Below, piece after piece: positions 31,365 to 42,443 of a stretch of DNA of 64,000 nucleotides. Position 1 is the first letter of the stretch. Every line of letters begins with the position of its first letter. Below the pieces are notes generated by a model. It worked only from the letters and a program-made list of their open reading frames with translations, was not told the origin of the DNA and did not search any database. Source of the stretch: Lasiosphaeria ovina (Eukaryota; Ascomycota; Sordariomycetes; Sordariales; Lasiosphaeriaceae); assembly GCA_033439765.1 (NCBI GenBank), contig JAULSN010000008.1:1054001-1118000 (forward strand). Reading direction: 5' to 3'. Made by a program: the position numbers and the translations under genes.

Positions 31365-33359
31365 ATGCCTGCGTACGTTTTTACCCCTCATGTTTGCCAT
31401 CGTCGCGCGTCTCTCTCGATGTGCCGACTCGGGCCAACGCCCCGCCCGTGCCAATGCCCATGGTGACCAAGCTGACCATCAATGTGCCACTCTAGCCCCG
31501 GCGACCAGCACAGCGTGATTGCCAACCCCTTCCAGGAGCAAACAAACCGTGTGTCTCAATACACGGCGCAAGAGATTGCGACTCTCCAGAGCAGACTCCA
31601 GAAGCAACTAGGCCCCGAGTACATCTCGTCGCGACAAGGCCCATCAGGCCAAAAGGTGCACTACATCACTGCCGAAAAGTGCATTGCCCTCGCCAATGAA
31701 GTCTTTGGATTCAACGGCTGGTCCTCCAGCATCCAGAACATCCAGGTCGACTTTGTCGACGAGCACGAGCAGACATTTAAAATCAGCCTGGGCCTGTCGG
31801 TGGTGGTCCGCGTCACGCTGCGCGATGGTACCTACCACGAAGACGTTGGCTATGGCCACATCGAAAACTGCAAGGGCAAGGCGGCCGCCTTTGAGAAGGC
31901 CAAGAAAGAGGGCACCACGGACGCGCTCAAGCGTGCCCTGCGCAACTTTGGCAACGTGCTGGGCAACTGCATCTACGACAAGGCCTACCTGGCCAAAGTC
32001 ACCAAGATGAAGGTCGAGCCCAACAAGTTTGATACCGACCGCCTGCATCGCCATTCAGACTTCGCCATCAAGAGTGTCCCGCCTGCCAAGGTTGAAGACG
32101 TCGCCAAGCCCAACAACAGTGCCGTTCCACCGCCACCACAATGTAAGCTGATGAGCTGGCTGGAGATCTTTCCCGGCAAAATCATAGACTAACCATGACA
32201 TAGTAATCTCGGCTGATTCATTCGAGGACTTGCTTGGAGGTATGTCTTGCCCAAGTCGGGTCCTTGGAGGCTTGCTGATGTTCTGATCGTAGAGTTCGAT
32301 GAAGCCGACTTCAACATCGCCGAGGAAGGCCATCCTGATGAAGTTGTCTTAACCAACTCCAATCAAGGAAATTCAAACTCAAACCAGGCCATTTCCGGCG
32401 ACAGATCTATGGCCCACGCAGCGAACAGTAACAATGCGTCTATGCAGCCCCCGTCCCGGGCCTTGACCAGGTCAACCTCGGCAGGGAACCCTCCTTCGCG
32501 ATATCAGTCTCACACGCCCAACCCTAACCAGCAATCACCTCGGCCTAACAATGTCAGGTCCTTCAATGCCGCGCAAAACAATGTACCCCAAGGCGGTGCT
32601 CCACGGCCTCAGCAGCCTCAGCAGTTCAATCAAAACAGGTCCCAGCCACCTGTACAACAGCAGCACGGCAACCACCAGAATGCTCAAGCGCAAATGACAC
32701 CGCCTCCGCAACCCGGAGGCCAAAACGGTGGGCCTGCTGCACCGCCGGGCGAAGCCGTGGGCTTCTTTTCCGCACGGGCAGTGAAGGAGCTTCCTGAGGA
32801 TACGCTCAACGGCGGACAAGTTGCTCCAAAAGCTGGGCAAGTCTTCAACCCCCACGCCGAGAGCCCCTCGATCCGCAAGACGCCCGGCATCGATCATACC
32901 AAGTCAAAGCCACTATCCAGGACGGGACAACATGTTCCTCCGTCGGTAAGTGCTGTAGAAGGCGCCAGTGCCGGCGGCAGCAATACCGGCTCACCTGGTG
33001 TAGGAAGTGCAATAGCAGGAGGTGGTGCGCCACCGCTAACGCGACCCGGCCCGCCAATGGCCAGAGGCAACGTGATCAACCCGCAGTTCGACCACGCCAG
33101 GCGAATTGGAGCGCCGGGCGCGGCTAGTCCCCTCTCGAACCGCGGCCAGTACCGTCCGCCAACTATGAAGCGTCCAGCAGGGCCCGCGGGAGCAGGATCG
33201 GGCGCTGCAGGGGATCTTGGCTTGGGATCGGGTGTGGCGGCTGCCGGCGGAGCAAGGCCGCCGTTATCGGATGTCTCGAATAATCCACCGTCAGCCAATG
33301 CTGGAGGAGGCAAGTTGGGAAACTCGGAGCCAGATTCTAAAAGGCAGAGGATATCTTGA
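31365..33359 (+). CDS. RAD52: DNA repair and recombination protein Rad52
   Basis: Four exons, 31365-31372, 31496-32142, 32204-32239 and 32293-33359, give 585 residues. The first coding exon is only 8 nt (ATGCCTGC). Its GTACGT donor and a TCTAG acceptor with a GCTGACC branch restore the conserved start MPAPGDQHSVIANPF; the ATG at 31482 would instead give a non-conserved start. The annealing domain (about 20-210) has the family blocks YTAQEIATLQSRL, FGFNGWSSSIQNI, RDGTYHEDVGYGHIEN and KAKKEGTTDALKRALRNFG. The third exon (36 nt) joins SADSFEDLLG to EFDEADFN. In the disordered C-terminal half, GFFSARAVKEL (near residue 387) resembles the Rad51-binding motif of fungal Rad52, and the tail SKRQRIS is NLS-like. 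Rad52 loads Rad51 on RPA-coated ssDNA and anneals complementary strands. Confidence 0.94.
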
Positions 33360-34061
33360 TCGTGCCAGATCTATGTCTGGGACTTGGGAGGCTGCGTGGC
33401 GTGCGTTAAGGGTGGCCTTGCCCCCGTGAGAGGGTTTTAGTACTGTTCGGGTCGGCAATGACTGGAATGCAGGGAGACAGGCAGGCGCTATCAGGGGAGT
33501 TTATTCTTATATGTATCACTTTATTCTAGAAGCTTGTTCTTTTCGGGAGCTTGTTGCTTTGTTAGATCGATTCTTTTCGGATTTGCTAGACAGCTGCAAC
33601 CGTCCGCCCCCGGCCATTGCGATAGAGTGTTATTGTCGCTAGTTGCTATATTCATTAGCCAAGATAGTACGGTGCCGGCTTGTTTCATCCTTTCTCGTGT
33701 TAAGGGTGTGTTTTTTTTTTTACTTATTTTCTTTATTTGTTCTGCCATTTACCCATCTGGAGGCTACTTGTCTAGGTGTTGGCGGAACCATGAAAGAACG
33801 AGAGGGGGGGATATAACTCTACTTGTTGTAACGACGATGCGTTCCTATAATAGAAATGCCTTAGCAATTAATAGCGATAACGGTTTTGCCAGAGATAAAG
33901 CGATTTGGATGATGAGGCGTGTTGAAGGGGGATATGGGTGTTAATTATCGTGTCGTTACCTAGCTGTTGAAGCGACGCGACGCTTTGACTTGGTGGACAA
34001 CATGAGCAATACCATGACGGGGTTTTGGGGATAATATACCTTTACCTAATTAGTGCCTGGT

Positions 34062-34084
34062 ATAGATCTAACTGTGGAAGTCCC
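34062..34084 (+). repeat. dispersed 23-bp repeat, copy A
   Basis: The word starting ATAGATCTAACTGTGGAAG and ending in TCCC matches 61568-61590 at 22 of 23 positions in the same orientation. It overlaps a 9-bp inverted repeat, AAGTCCCCC at 34078-34086 and GGGGGACTT at 34116-34124, with a 29-nt AT-rich loop. It may be the end of a mobile element; no coding remnant is nearby. Confidence 0.55.
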
Positions 34085-34251
34085 CCCTGAAGTAAAGAAA
34101 ATTAAATGCAAAAAAGGGGGACTTTAAGTAGTGACAGGGGAGAATGCCAGCCATGGATTTGTTGTGTTGTTGACGTCGAGCTTCAACAGCCGAGCTGACA
34201 GAGGAATGAGGCGCGAGGAGGTTGGGGGAGGATTCGGCTGGGAGGAGCCCA

Positions 34252-34276
34252 CTTGTCTCCTTGTCTCCTTGTCTCC
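34252..34276 (+). repeat. TTGTCTCC tandem repeat, three units
   Basis: Three head-to-tail copies of an 8-nt unit in non-coding DNA. Confidence 0.75.
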
Positions 34277-36201
34277 ATATCTACTTGTCTGCTTGAAACT
34301 GTGCGATATTCCAGCGAATGTCCCAGCTAACCTAGATACTGCACATGTTTGTATTCGAGCCTAGATGGCTAAAACCAGGCCTCGTCTTCTGCGCCGGTGA
34401 AACGAGGTATTGCTAGGTAAGTAATTACCTGGTTCTAGGTAATCATGCGAGCCAGAACAATTCGGGCCCGCTATCCAGGTAATTCGAGTAGATGAGACGA
34501 CACCTAGAGTGGAAAATAGCAAGAAGAAGTTACCTAATTCTCTTTATTATTTGTCTGTCTGTCGTTCTTGATCAGGTAATGTAATTACGTAAGCTACCTT
34601 TGACCAGGTGTTGGTTTGAATAAGAGAACACCAGCGGTAATTAGCAGAAAACCCTCAACTAGAGTTTACATAGGACAGTGTGCTGAGGTGAGACAGTGGG
34701 TGTGCTGCCTGTCTCATGAGATGGACCAGTCTTCCTGTTTTGAGACTAGTTGAACGACGTACTTACTTGTCGAGACTACCTAATCGGGAGGTCGCGAGCT
34801 AGGAAAGGCAATCAGTCCGAGAAACTGCAGTGTTTATGTTGTAGACATTTGGCCAATTGCCTTGGCTTCTATTGTGACCCTGGAAGGAATTGGTTATTGG
34901 ATCGATTTGGGTCAGAGGCCAATGTGCCTCCGGGCCAACGATGTGGCTCAATATGACCTCTGCGGTCAGGTCCAAAGGTCCCCCACTGAGATCAAATGTG
35001 ATTATTAGAGCCCAATGGTGTTTCTAGATTGCCCGTGAGAAGCTGGCTTGATACGTCCCACTGATTGCAAAAGGAGGCCAAGAGACTGAATAAAGTCGTC
35101 GCTACTGTGCCGAGGTTCTGAAGAACGTGGGCGGATATCCCCTTTGCACACCACATCATAACGGCGGCCCGGCTCGCTTGTTCTGGGGTGAAGAGTCGGG
35201 TAATGGCCAAATGAGTCTGGAGACGGCCGGCAGGTCTCGCTTCATTGCGTTGTTCCCTTCTCAACTACAAGTTCGGTATTTCGTATGACTTTTAGAAAAT
35301 TTTACAGGTTTGGATTACACGCGGTTTTGAATTGGCACTTGATGTACGCCAGACTGATAATCGTCATTTGAACCTCACCCTGACTGAAAAGCAATACGGT
35401 GCATGCAACCCGCTTCCCACCTGCCATTATTTGTTAGCGTTACTGCACAAACGATATCGTCTTACTATGCGGCATTGTTCAGAGGTGCTCGCTCACTCCA
35501 GCTGATGCAATGTTGCCTCAATTAACCAGAACAGCCCAACAATACATAGGCCCACATAAAGATTTGTCTAATTAGATGCTGGAAATCTGAAGTATATCAA
35601 TGATAGCGAACAATATTAGTAGAGGAAGGTGTGCGCGCCGAGTAGTGACTACAACCTCCAAATTCAAGTCCCATTGCAACGGTCGGGAGCAGGCAGTCAA
35701 GCAAGGCCAGTCAGCCAAACGAATGAGGAGTGCCAGTGGGGCAAGGTCAGCAAGGCAGAAATTCAAAATAGTTCAATACCAAAACCTCTATTTCAGATCA
35801 AGTGCAGAAGGACTGGACAGACTTTGCCTCTGGGTCACAGTATTGCCCTGGTTCTGTTTTCAAAGCCGAGTCTCAGCCTTGCGCGCACTTTGATAAATCG
35901 CAGTGAGAACGAATTGCTTGGCAGAGCCAGATTACCATCGTGCGCATGCTGATTGGCCCGTTGCCCCTGCCCGACGGACTAAGTGAATCGTCCACAAGAC
36001 CCGCCGGAGCGGATGCTCAATCCAAGACAAGACCTCAGAATACTTTGAACAAAACTCGAATTTCAAATCCGTATCATGAAAATATGTTTATTGGATTTCC
36101 GCTTGTAGAAACAACGATGCCCTGGACCTCAGGACAGTGTGAAGGGCCTGCCTGACACCTTTGACGCATTTGCAGGACGTGCTACGGAATCCACAACGCC
36201 G

Positions 36202-36340
36202 TTACCATTACCATTACCGTTACCGCTCGCCCGGCGTCACTGGTTCCCCGGATTTTCACAGGCGGGTCCGTAAATCGGACACTAACGAGGCGGACCCCTG
36301 GCGCATTGGCGCGACCGCATCCTCGCTCAGTATATTTTTT
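36202..36340 (+). promoter_or_regulatory. promoter region of the aconitase gene
   Basis: Four near-identical 6-nt units (TTACCA/TTACCG) run head to tail at 36202-36225. A TATA-like TATATTTTTT lies at 36331-36340, 64 nt before the start codon. The binding factor for the hexamer array is unknown. Confidence 0.4.
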
Positions 36341-36403
36341 GCTCGTCCAGCGCCCCGCCAGCGCCCCCCAACCCCCATTCACCGTGCCTCGGTGATCGCA
36401 ACT

Positions 36404-38973
36404 ATGAGGTCAATTGAGCTTGCTGGCCGGTCGGGCGTCGCCCTGAAGGTATTTACCAACCAGTCCCCCTTCGCTCGGCCTATAATACGGTAGTAGCTAA
36501 CTCAATTGGCGTGGCGGGCAGAAGGCGCTCCAGGCCCAGCAACTTCGGTCTGTCGCACAAACACGAACTCGGCTTTTCTCCTCTGTCGGGGCGGCTTCCC
36601 TCACGCCAACCTACGAGAAGCTCTACAAAAAGTACTCCGAGGTCCGCCGCGTGTTGGGGACCCAGCGTCTGACGCTGGCCGAGAAGATTCTCTACAGCCA
36701 TCTCAACAATGTCGAGGAGTCGCTCCTGACCAACACCAACGGCGGCCGCGATGTCCGCGGCAAGGCCAACCTCAAGCTCAACCCCGACCGCGTCAACATG
36801 CAAGACGCCTCGGCCCAGATGGCCCTCTTGCAGTTCATGTCCTGCAACCTGCCCCAGACGGCCATTCCCGCCAGCATCCACTGCGACCACTTGATCGTCG
36901 GCGAGCGCGGTGCCGATGACGATCTGTCGGCTGGCATCAAGACAAACCAGGAGGTCTTTGACTTCCTCGAGTCGGCCGCCCGCAAATACGGCATAGACTT
37001 CTGGCCCCCCGGTGCTGGTATCATCCACCAGACCGTGCTCGAGAACTATGCTGTGCCCGGCCTGATGATGCTGGGCACCGACAGCCACTCGCCCAACGCC
37101 GGAGGCCTGAGCACCATAACCATTGGCGTCGGTGGCGCCGATGCCGTCGAAGCCCTAGTAGGCGCCCCCTGGGAGCTCAAGGCCCCGCGCATCCTCGGCG
37201 TGCGCCTGACGGGCAAGCTCAGCGACTGGGTGTCCCCCAAGGACATGATCCTCCACCTTGCCGGCTTGCTCACCGTCCGTGGCGGCACCGGCTACATTGT
37301 TGAGTATTTCGGCCCCGGAGTGGACTCGCTGAGCTGTACCGGAATGTCGACGGCTTGCAACATGGGGTATTTCTTTTCTCTCCTTTTCCTTTCGTCCTTC
37401 GTCATTTCTTCGCGAGACAGGCTTACTGATAGTGTCACCCAGTGCCGAGATCGGAGCAACCACATCCATCTTCCCCTTTACCGAGGCTTCGAGCCGCTAT
37501 CTCAAATCTACCCGGCGAGAGCAGGCCAGCAGAGACGCCGCGCTACTACAGAGCTTCCCGGGCACCGGTGCCTCCGAGGATGCCCACTTCAGGTTTAAAG
37601 CCGACGATGGCGCACAGTATGACGAGCTCATCGAGATCAACCTCTCGGAGCTAGAGCCCCATATCAACGGCCCTTTCACGCCTGACCTGTCAACCCCCCT
37701 CTCCAAGTTTAAGGAGACGGTGATGGAGCAAAACTGGCCCGAGAAGCTCTCGGCTGGTCTCATTGGGAGCTGCACTAACAGCTCGTATGAGGACATGACG
37801 CGTGTTGAGAGCATCGTCAAGGAGGCCGAGAAGGCGGGTCTGAAGCCGGCTGCTGACTTTTACATTACGCCCGGCAGTGAGCAGATCCGTGCCACCCTGG
37901 AGAGGGACGGCACCCTCGAGACATTTACCGATGCCGGCGGCATTGTCCTGTCCAACGCGTGCGGGCCGTGCATTGGGCAGTGGAAGCGCCAGGACGGTGT
38001 GGAAAAGGGCACGCTGAATGCCATCTTCACCTCGTACAACAGAAACTTCCGCGGTCGCAACGACGGCAACCCGGAAACCATGAACTTTTTGGCGTCCCCT
38101 GAGATCGTGACTGCCATGGCCTTTGCGGGGTCGACGACCTTCAACCCCATGACGGATAGCCTCACGACGCCCGACGGGATGGAGTTCCGCTTCCCTGCGC
38201 CTCACGGTCTCGAGGGGCCCGAGACTCCTTTCGAGGTTGGAAAGGATGCTCTCAAGGCTCAATCCCAGTCCCCAGACCCTAACGTCGAAGTTGCCATCTC
38301 ACCATCCTCTGAGCGTCTTGCTCTGCTGGAGCCCTTCAACGCCTTCCCGTCGTCGGATCTATCGGGGCTGCGGGTGCTTGTCAAGATTACGGGCAAGTGC
38401 ACCACCGACACCATCTCGGCGGCTGGCCCGTGGCTCAAGTACAAGGGCCACCTGCCCAACATCAGCGCCAACACGCTCAATACGGCCGTCAACGCGGAGA
38501 CGGGCGAGGTCAACGCGGCGTACGACCTTGATGGCAACAAGCACACGATCCCGGAGCTGGCGCGCAAGTGGAAGGAGGCGGGCCAGCCGTGGCTCGTCGT
38601 GGCCGAGCACAACTACGGAGAGGGCTCGGCGCGCGAGCACGCGGCGCTGCAGCCGCGGTACCTCGGGGCGCGCATCATTGTGTGCAAGAGCTTCGCGCGC
38701 ATCCACGAGACAAACCTCAAGAAGCAGGGCGTCGTGCCGCTGACGCTGGCCGACGAAGCCGACTACGACCGCATCAACGCCGGTGACGAGGTGGCGACGG
38801 TCGGCCTCTACGACATGCTGCGCAACGGCGGTCAGGGCGACGTCAGCCTGCGCGTCACCAAGAAGGGCTCGGGCGAGCAGTTTCTGGTGCCGACCAAGCA
38901 CGCCGTCAGCAAGGACCACGCCGACTTCATCATCGCCGGCAGCGCCCTGAACCTGCTCTCCAAGGGGCTTTAG
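36404..38973 (+). CDS. acoB: mitochondrial aconitase 2 (homocitrate dehydratase, Aco2/AcoB type)
   Basis: Exons 36404-36448, 36522-37366 and 37443-38973 give 806 residues. The first 40 residues ([15 protein letters not shown], then [12 protein letters not shown]) are Arg/Ser-rich, a matrix-targeting sequence. The [4Fe-4S] cysteines are C407 in [11 protein letters not shown] and C470/C473 in [10 protein letters not shown]; active-site blocks [20 protein letters not shown] and [15 protein letters not shown] are intact. Sequence choices such as [20 protein letters not shown] and [14 protein letters not shown] fit the Aco2/AcoB branch rather than the TCA-cycle aconitase. In yeast and Aspergillus that branch dehydrates homocitrate to cis-homoaconitate in lysine synthesis by the alpha-aminoadipate route; homoaconitase (Lys4) then rehydrates it. 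The subfamily call is from memory of block differences and is less certain than the family call. Confidence 0.88.
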
Positions 38974-39270
38974 GGGGGATGAGTGGAAATTATACAACGT
39001 AATGAAGTTGGAAGTGGCAAATCATACAATGGAACGGATATTTTGGGCAAACCAAAAAGTTGTTGTCGGGCTTGTTTTGATAGAATTCGAGTTGTGTTTT
39101 CACCGTTCACCCGTCTCACCTGACCTGCCTTTGCCAGCGAGCATATTTGCCACTTCCATTGGGGGTTTCCCCTCTAGGATAAGAAACAAAAATGTATATA
39201 GATGGGATGGACACATACTCTGTGTGAGAGAATGAGTGTCGTATAGATAAGTAAATAATATTTTAAGGAA

Positions 39271-39301
39271 TATACCCTGTATACCCTGTATACCCTGTAT
39301 A
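39271..39301 (+). repeat. TATACCCTG tandem repeat, three units
   Basis: Three perfect copies of a 9-nt unit plus a TATA partial unit, in AT-rich non-coding DNA. Confidence 0.85.
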
Positions 39302-39417
39302 GTCCGAGGTATTATTAGCATCAAGTTGAGCGTTAAGAACGTGAAAGTCTTTATCAATTGTTCGCCACAATACGGGTAGGAAAGTGCGCACGAGTTCCCC
39401 CTTTCCATTTCCGCCCC

Positions 39418-39546
39418 TGTTGGAATGACCAGGTCATTCGATCAATAGTCACTATAGAACAGAGAAGAATACAACCACCAACCACCCCCTCCTTTCGCAA
39501 CAGTTACTATAGTGACTATTGATCGAATGACCTTGTCATTCCAACA
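39418..39546. mobile_element. MITE-like hairpin element with 40-bp inverted arms
   Basis: The left arm 39418-39457 and right arm 39507-39546 are inverted copies identical at 39 of 40 positions, separated by a 49-nt loop. Each arm begins TGTTGGAATGAC and ends CACTATAG at the loop side. The left arm itself contains a near-palindrome, GAATGACC-A-GGTCATTC (39423-39439). The element has no coding capacity. The 129-bp size and long terminal inverted repeats suit a miniature inverted-repeat transposable element, but no clear target-site duplication flanks it and no second copy was seen in the window. Confidence 0.55.
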
Positions 39547-42443
39547 CCTCCCTTTGAAGCTTATTTACCACCGAACAAGAGACACGAGAAACAAATATAG
39601 AAATGGAGGCCTGTGAATTCCAGCGTCAATACCGCGGCTGGGCAGTATGTAATTATTGGTACGTACGGTATTGAAAAGGGACTCCACTTTGCGCGCGAAA
39701 GAGGGGCTGAAACCGGACACTGGAAAATAGGAACGGAAACGGGAGCGAAACGGGCTGCACGCATATAGGTAAGTATTACCTACGTATCTAAGTAAAAACG
39801 GCATGACAATTAGAAGAAGAAAAAATGCAAATAGGGTGGTGATATTACGCGTATGTATACTGCGTTACTTGTTTTGAGTGTTTAGACTAAAGACGAACCG
39901 GGATCCTGGCTTTCTATCTCTGGCTGCTTGACCCTGGCTGGTAAGCCTGACTATATTCCGGATGTAAAGCCATACCCGCTAGAGAAAATAAAATGAACCA
40001 GAATATATTCTGGGAATACACAATTTGAAATTGTGATTGTGGAGAGAGAGCTGGAGTATGCCGGTACGCATACAATACAACCAGCAAGAGGTTGTAATGG
40101 TTTTGGTTTTTTTTATTTGCAGTGCGTTGCGCTCAACGTGAGGGATTAGCTTCGGTACCTTACCGTGGTAAATCAACACAAATCTTTCAGGTCATGACCC
40201 ACGTGCCCGCGGCTGCCGACCTCGATGACTTGACCGATGCAAAACTCCGGGTCTGGCCGCCGGACGGCTGTTATTCAAGTTTCTTGAAAATAAAACCCAA
40301 ATGAATATCCCGAGTATCGATCGATACCCAGGCTCGCGACCCCTGAAGATTAGAAAACTGGCAGTCACGTGACTCATATGTCCCAGCTTCTCGGAGACCT
40401 GAAATAATTACTGCTATTTGCAGAACTTGTTTCCTACGGAATAAGCTTCAATATAAATGATTGGGATTTATTTTGTTTCAAGGACTGAGAAACTCGCCGG
40501 TGCATGTATTCACCGGTAAACATACTCGGCCGGGGGCTTATATTCGCGACGGCAGACAGTGCAGGGTCCAGGGGGCCAGCAGTGCAGTCAACACTTCATT
40601 GGCCCTCCCCGGTCTCTCCCAACTCTGTGCAACTAGAGGCACATACACTCCCATCTCACCCACCATGCGTTGACGCGATTTATTCTACGTAGTAGGCCAA
40701 CAACATGATCGGAGGGGTTTCCTTTCTTCTTTTCTTGGGATTTCCCGCCTCGCCTCGCTTAATCGCCGGCTCAGGTCAACTTTGCCTCCCACCACGCCCG
40801 ATTTATGCCTGTTTCCCGATAGTATATACACACAACAAGGTATACTACTCCTAATACCTAGAACAAAGGGGCGGATAGACACATCACACGGCCGAGATAG
40901 GCAGACTTGGAGAATGCCAGCTGTTTATTATCCGGCAGTTCCTCTTCGTGCAAAAGAAAAGAATGATTTGGTACTAATTATTCGACTACCATCAGTGACC
41001 CCGCCCATTCAACGGCCAACACAGGTCTGTCTCACGCAACAACTGAACCGAACCCAGACCGAAATAGTCAGACTGCAACGACAAGCTCGGCTCATCTGCC
41101 CGTTATTGTCGAATTATCGACAGACAGCAAAATACAGGCCCGGCAAACACGACAAAACGCAGCTGCTGCGGTAGATGCAGCAGCAAACACAAACACAGAT
41201 ACGGCCTAAAAACAGCACAGCCAAACCATTCCGGTATTCCGCAATTGATGCAAACGACGAGATTCCATCTAACTTGACTCCATTGCACCAGCCCGCCGAC
41301 CTGCCTGCCTGCCTACCTGCCCACCCACCTCGCCGAGTCCGAGTCCGAGTCCGACCCAGGATGATGCCGCGCGGGCCAATTCCACGTTAATATATCTAGG
41401 TATTCCGTTACCACTCCTCCCGCTAACAGCAACCGGACAGCAGCAACCAAAAAAAAAAAGGAACCCTGTAGATACTAAAATGGACTATATATCCATATCC
41501 AGAGTGCACTGCTCTGCACCCACCCATACCCATAACACAGGCATTTGCAAAAAACACAAGAGGACACTTTTGAAATCGCGACACTATCAGTAATTAGTAT
41601 AAAACAAATCATTACCGAATTACATGTAACCATTCCGCGTAATTAACGAACTGAAAGAAAACCGCCGACCTGTCCCAAAGTTACTGTTATAGCATTTCTC
41701 GTGACTTGTTTTCCCACTTAATTAGGTACAGTATCTACCGCCAGTTAGCAGCAATGGAAAGAGGATCCATTTCTTGCTTTTTGGCAAACCCAACCAAACC
41801 CTTGTTTGGGCAGCCATTTCAATGATAATAGCAACCTAAACAATTATGTACTGTACAATACAAGTAAAGAGAATAGTGCCTGGAAAGATTAAATGAATGC
41901 CATCATGCCCGGCTAGCCGTTACTCCTAGAACCCACCCATCTACCACTCCCAAAGGAGAATAAAAAGATAACAGAAAAGACTAGAATTAAACAGGTATCC
42001 GCCACCTTTGCCGCTCATTTCCCATTTCGCGTTTTCCTTTCATCACTCCGTTCAACCACTGCAATAAAAAGAATAATGCTGGAATTAAAATAAAAAATAC
42101 AAAACAAGCAACTGACACATACTCTTATTACATTCCTCCTCTGTCCCTTGACTCACTCCTCTGGCTCATGACCTTAAAAAAAGGGCCCCCTTCTATTTGC
42201 TCTCTCTTCTCTGGGCTTTCATACGATCTTTGTCATATGCTGCTCCTTCCCGTAACAGAATTTAATCTGCCGAGCTTAGTTAAGTCTCTAGATAGTTTGA
42301 GAAGTTGCTTGCTTGCTCGTTCGTCTTGGGTTTCGAAGTTCGAAGGTGCAGTTTCCTAGAAACTCGCTTCGACTATCAAATCTCACTCTGAGAAATTTCA
42401 GCTAGAGACGAGCTGAGTAACCGCAACTTTCTCTCTCGCCGCT

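Larger units (their letters stand above)
33360..36330. other. intergenic spacer, partly AT-rich
   Basis: No gene recognised in 3 kb. It contains a TTGTCTCC tandem repeat (34252-34276), a cluster of AGGTAATT-like words (34410-34620), and half of a dispersed 23-bp repeat with a small hairpin next to it (listed separately). Confidence 0.5.
38974..42443. other. AT-rich convergent spacer with repeats
   Basis: No gene recognised in 3.5 kb between converging genes. It holds a 9-nt tandem repeat, a 129-bp hairpin element and a CCGAGT repeat (41334-41354). Parts (for example 41560-41900) are as AT-rich as the 4990-6990 block. Confidence 0.5.

Noticed and set aside
31482..31495. ATG at 31482 as the RAD52 start
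   Set aside because: It lies in the 3' end of the first intron; the spliced start gives the conserved MPAPGDQH.
32143..32203. Read-through ORF ending 32192 as the end of RAD52
   Set aside because: A GTAAGC donor and CATAG acceptor remove this segment and restore the conserved downstream frame.
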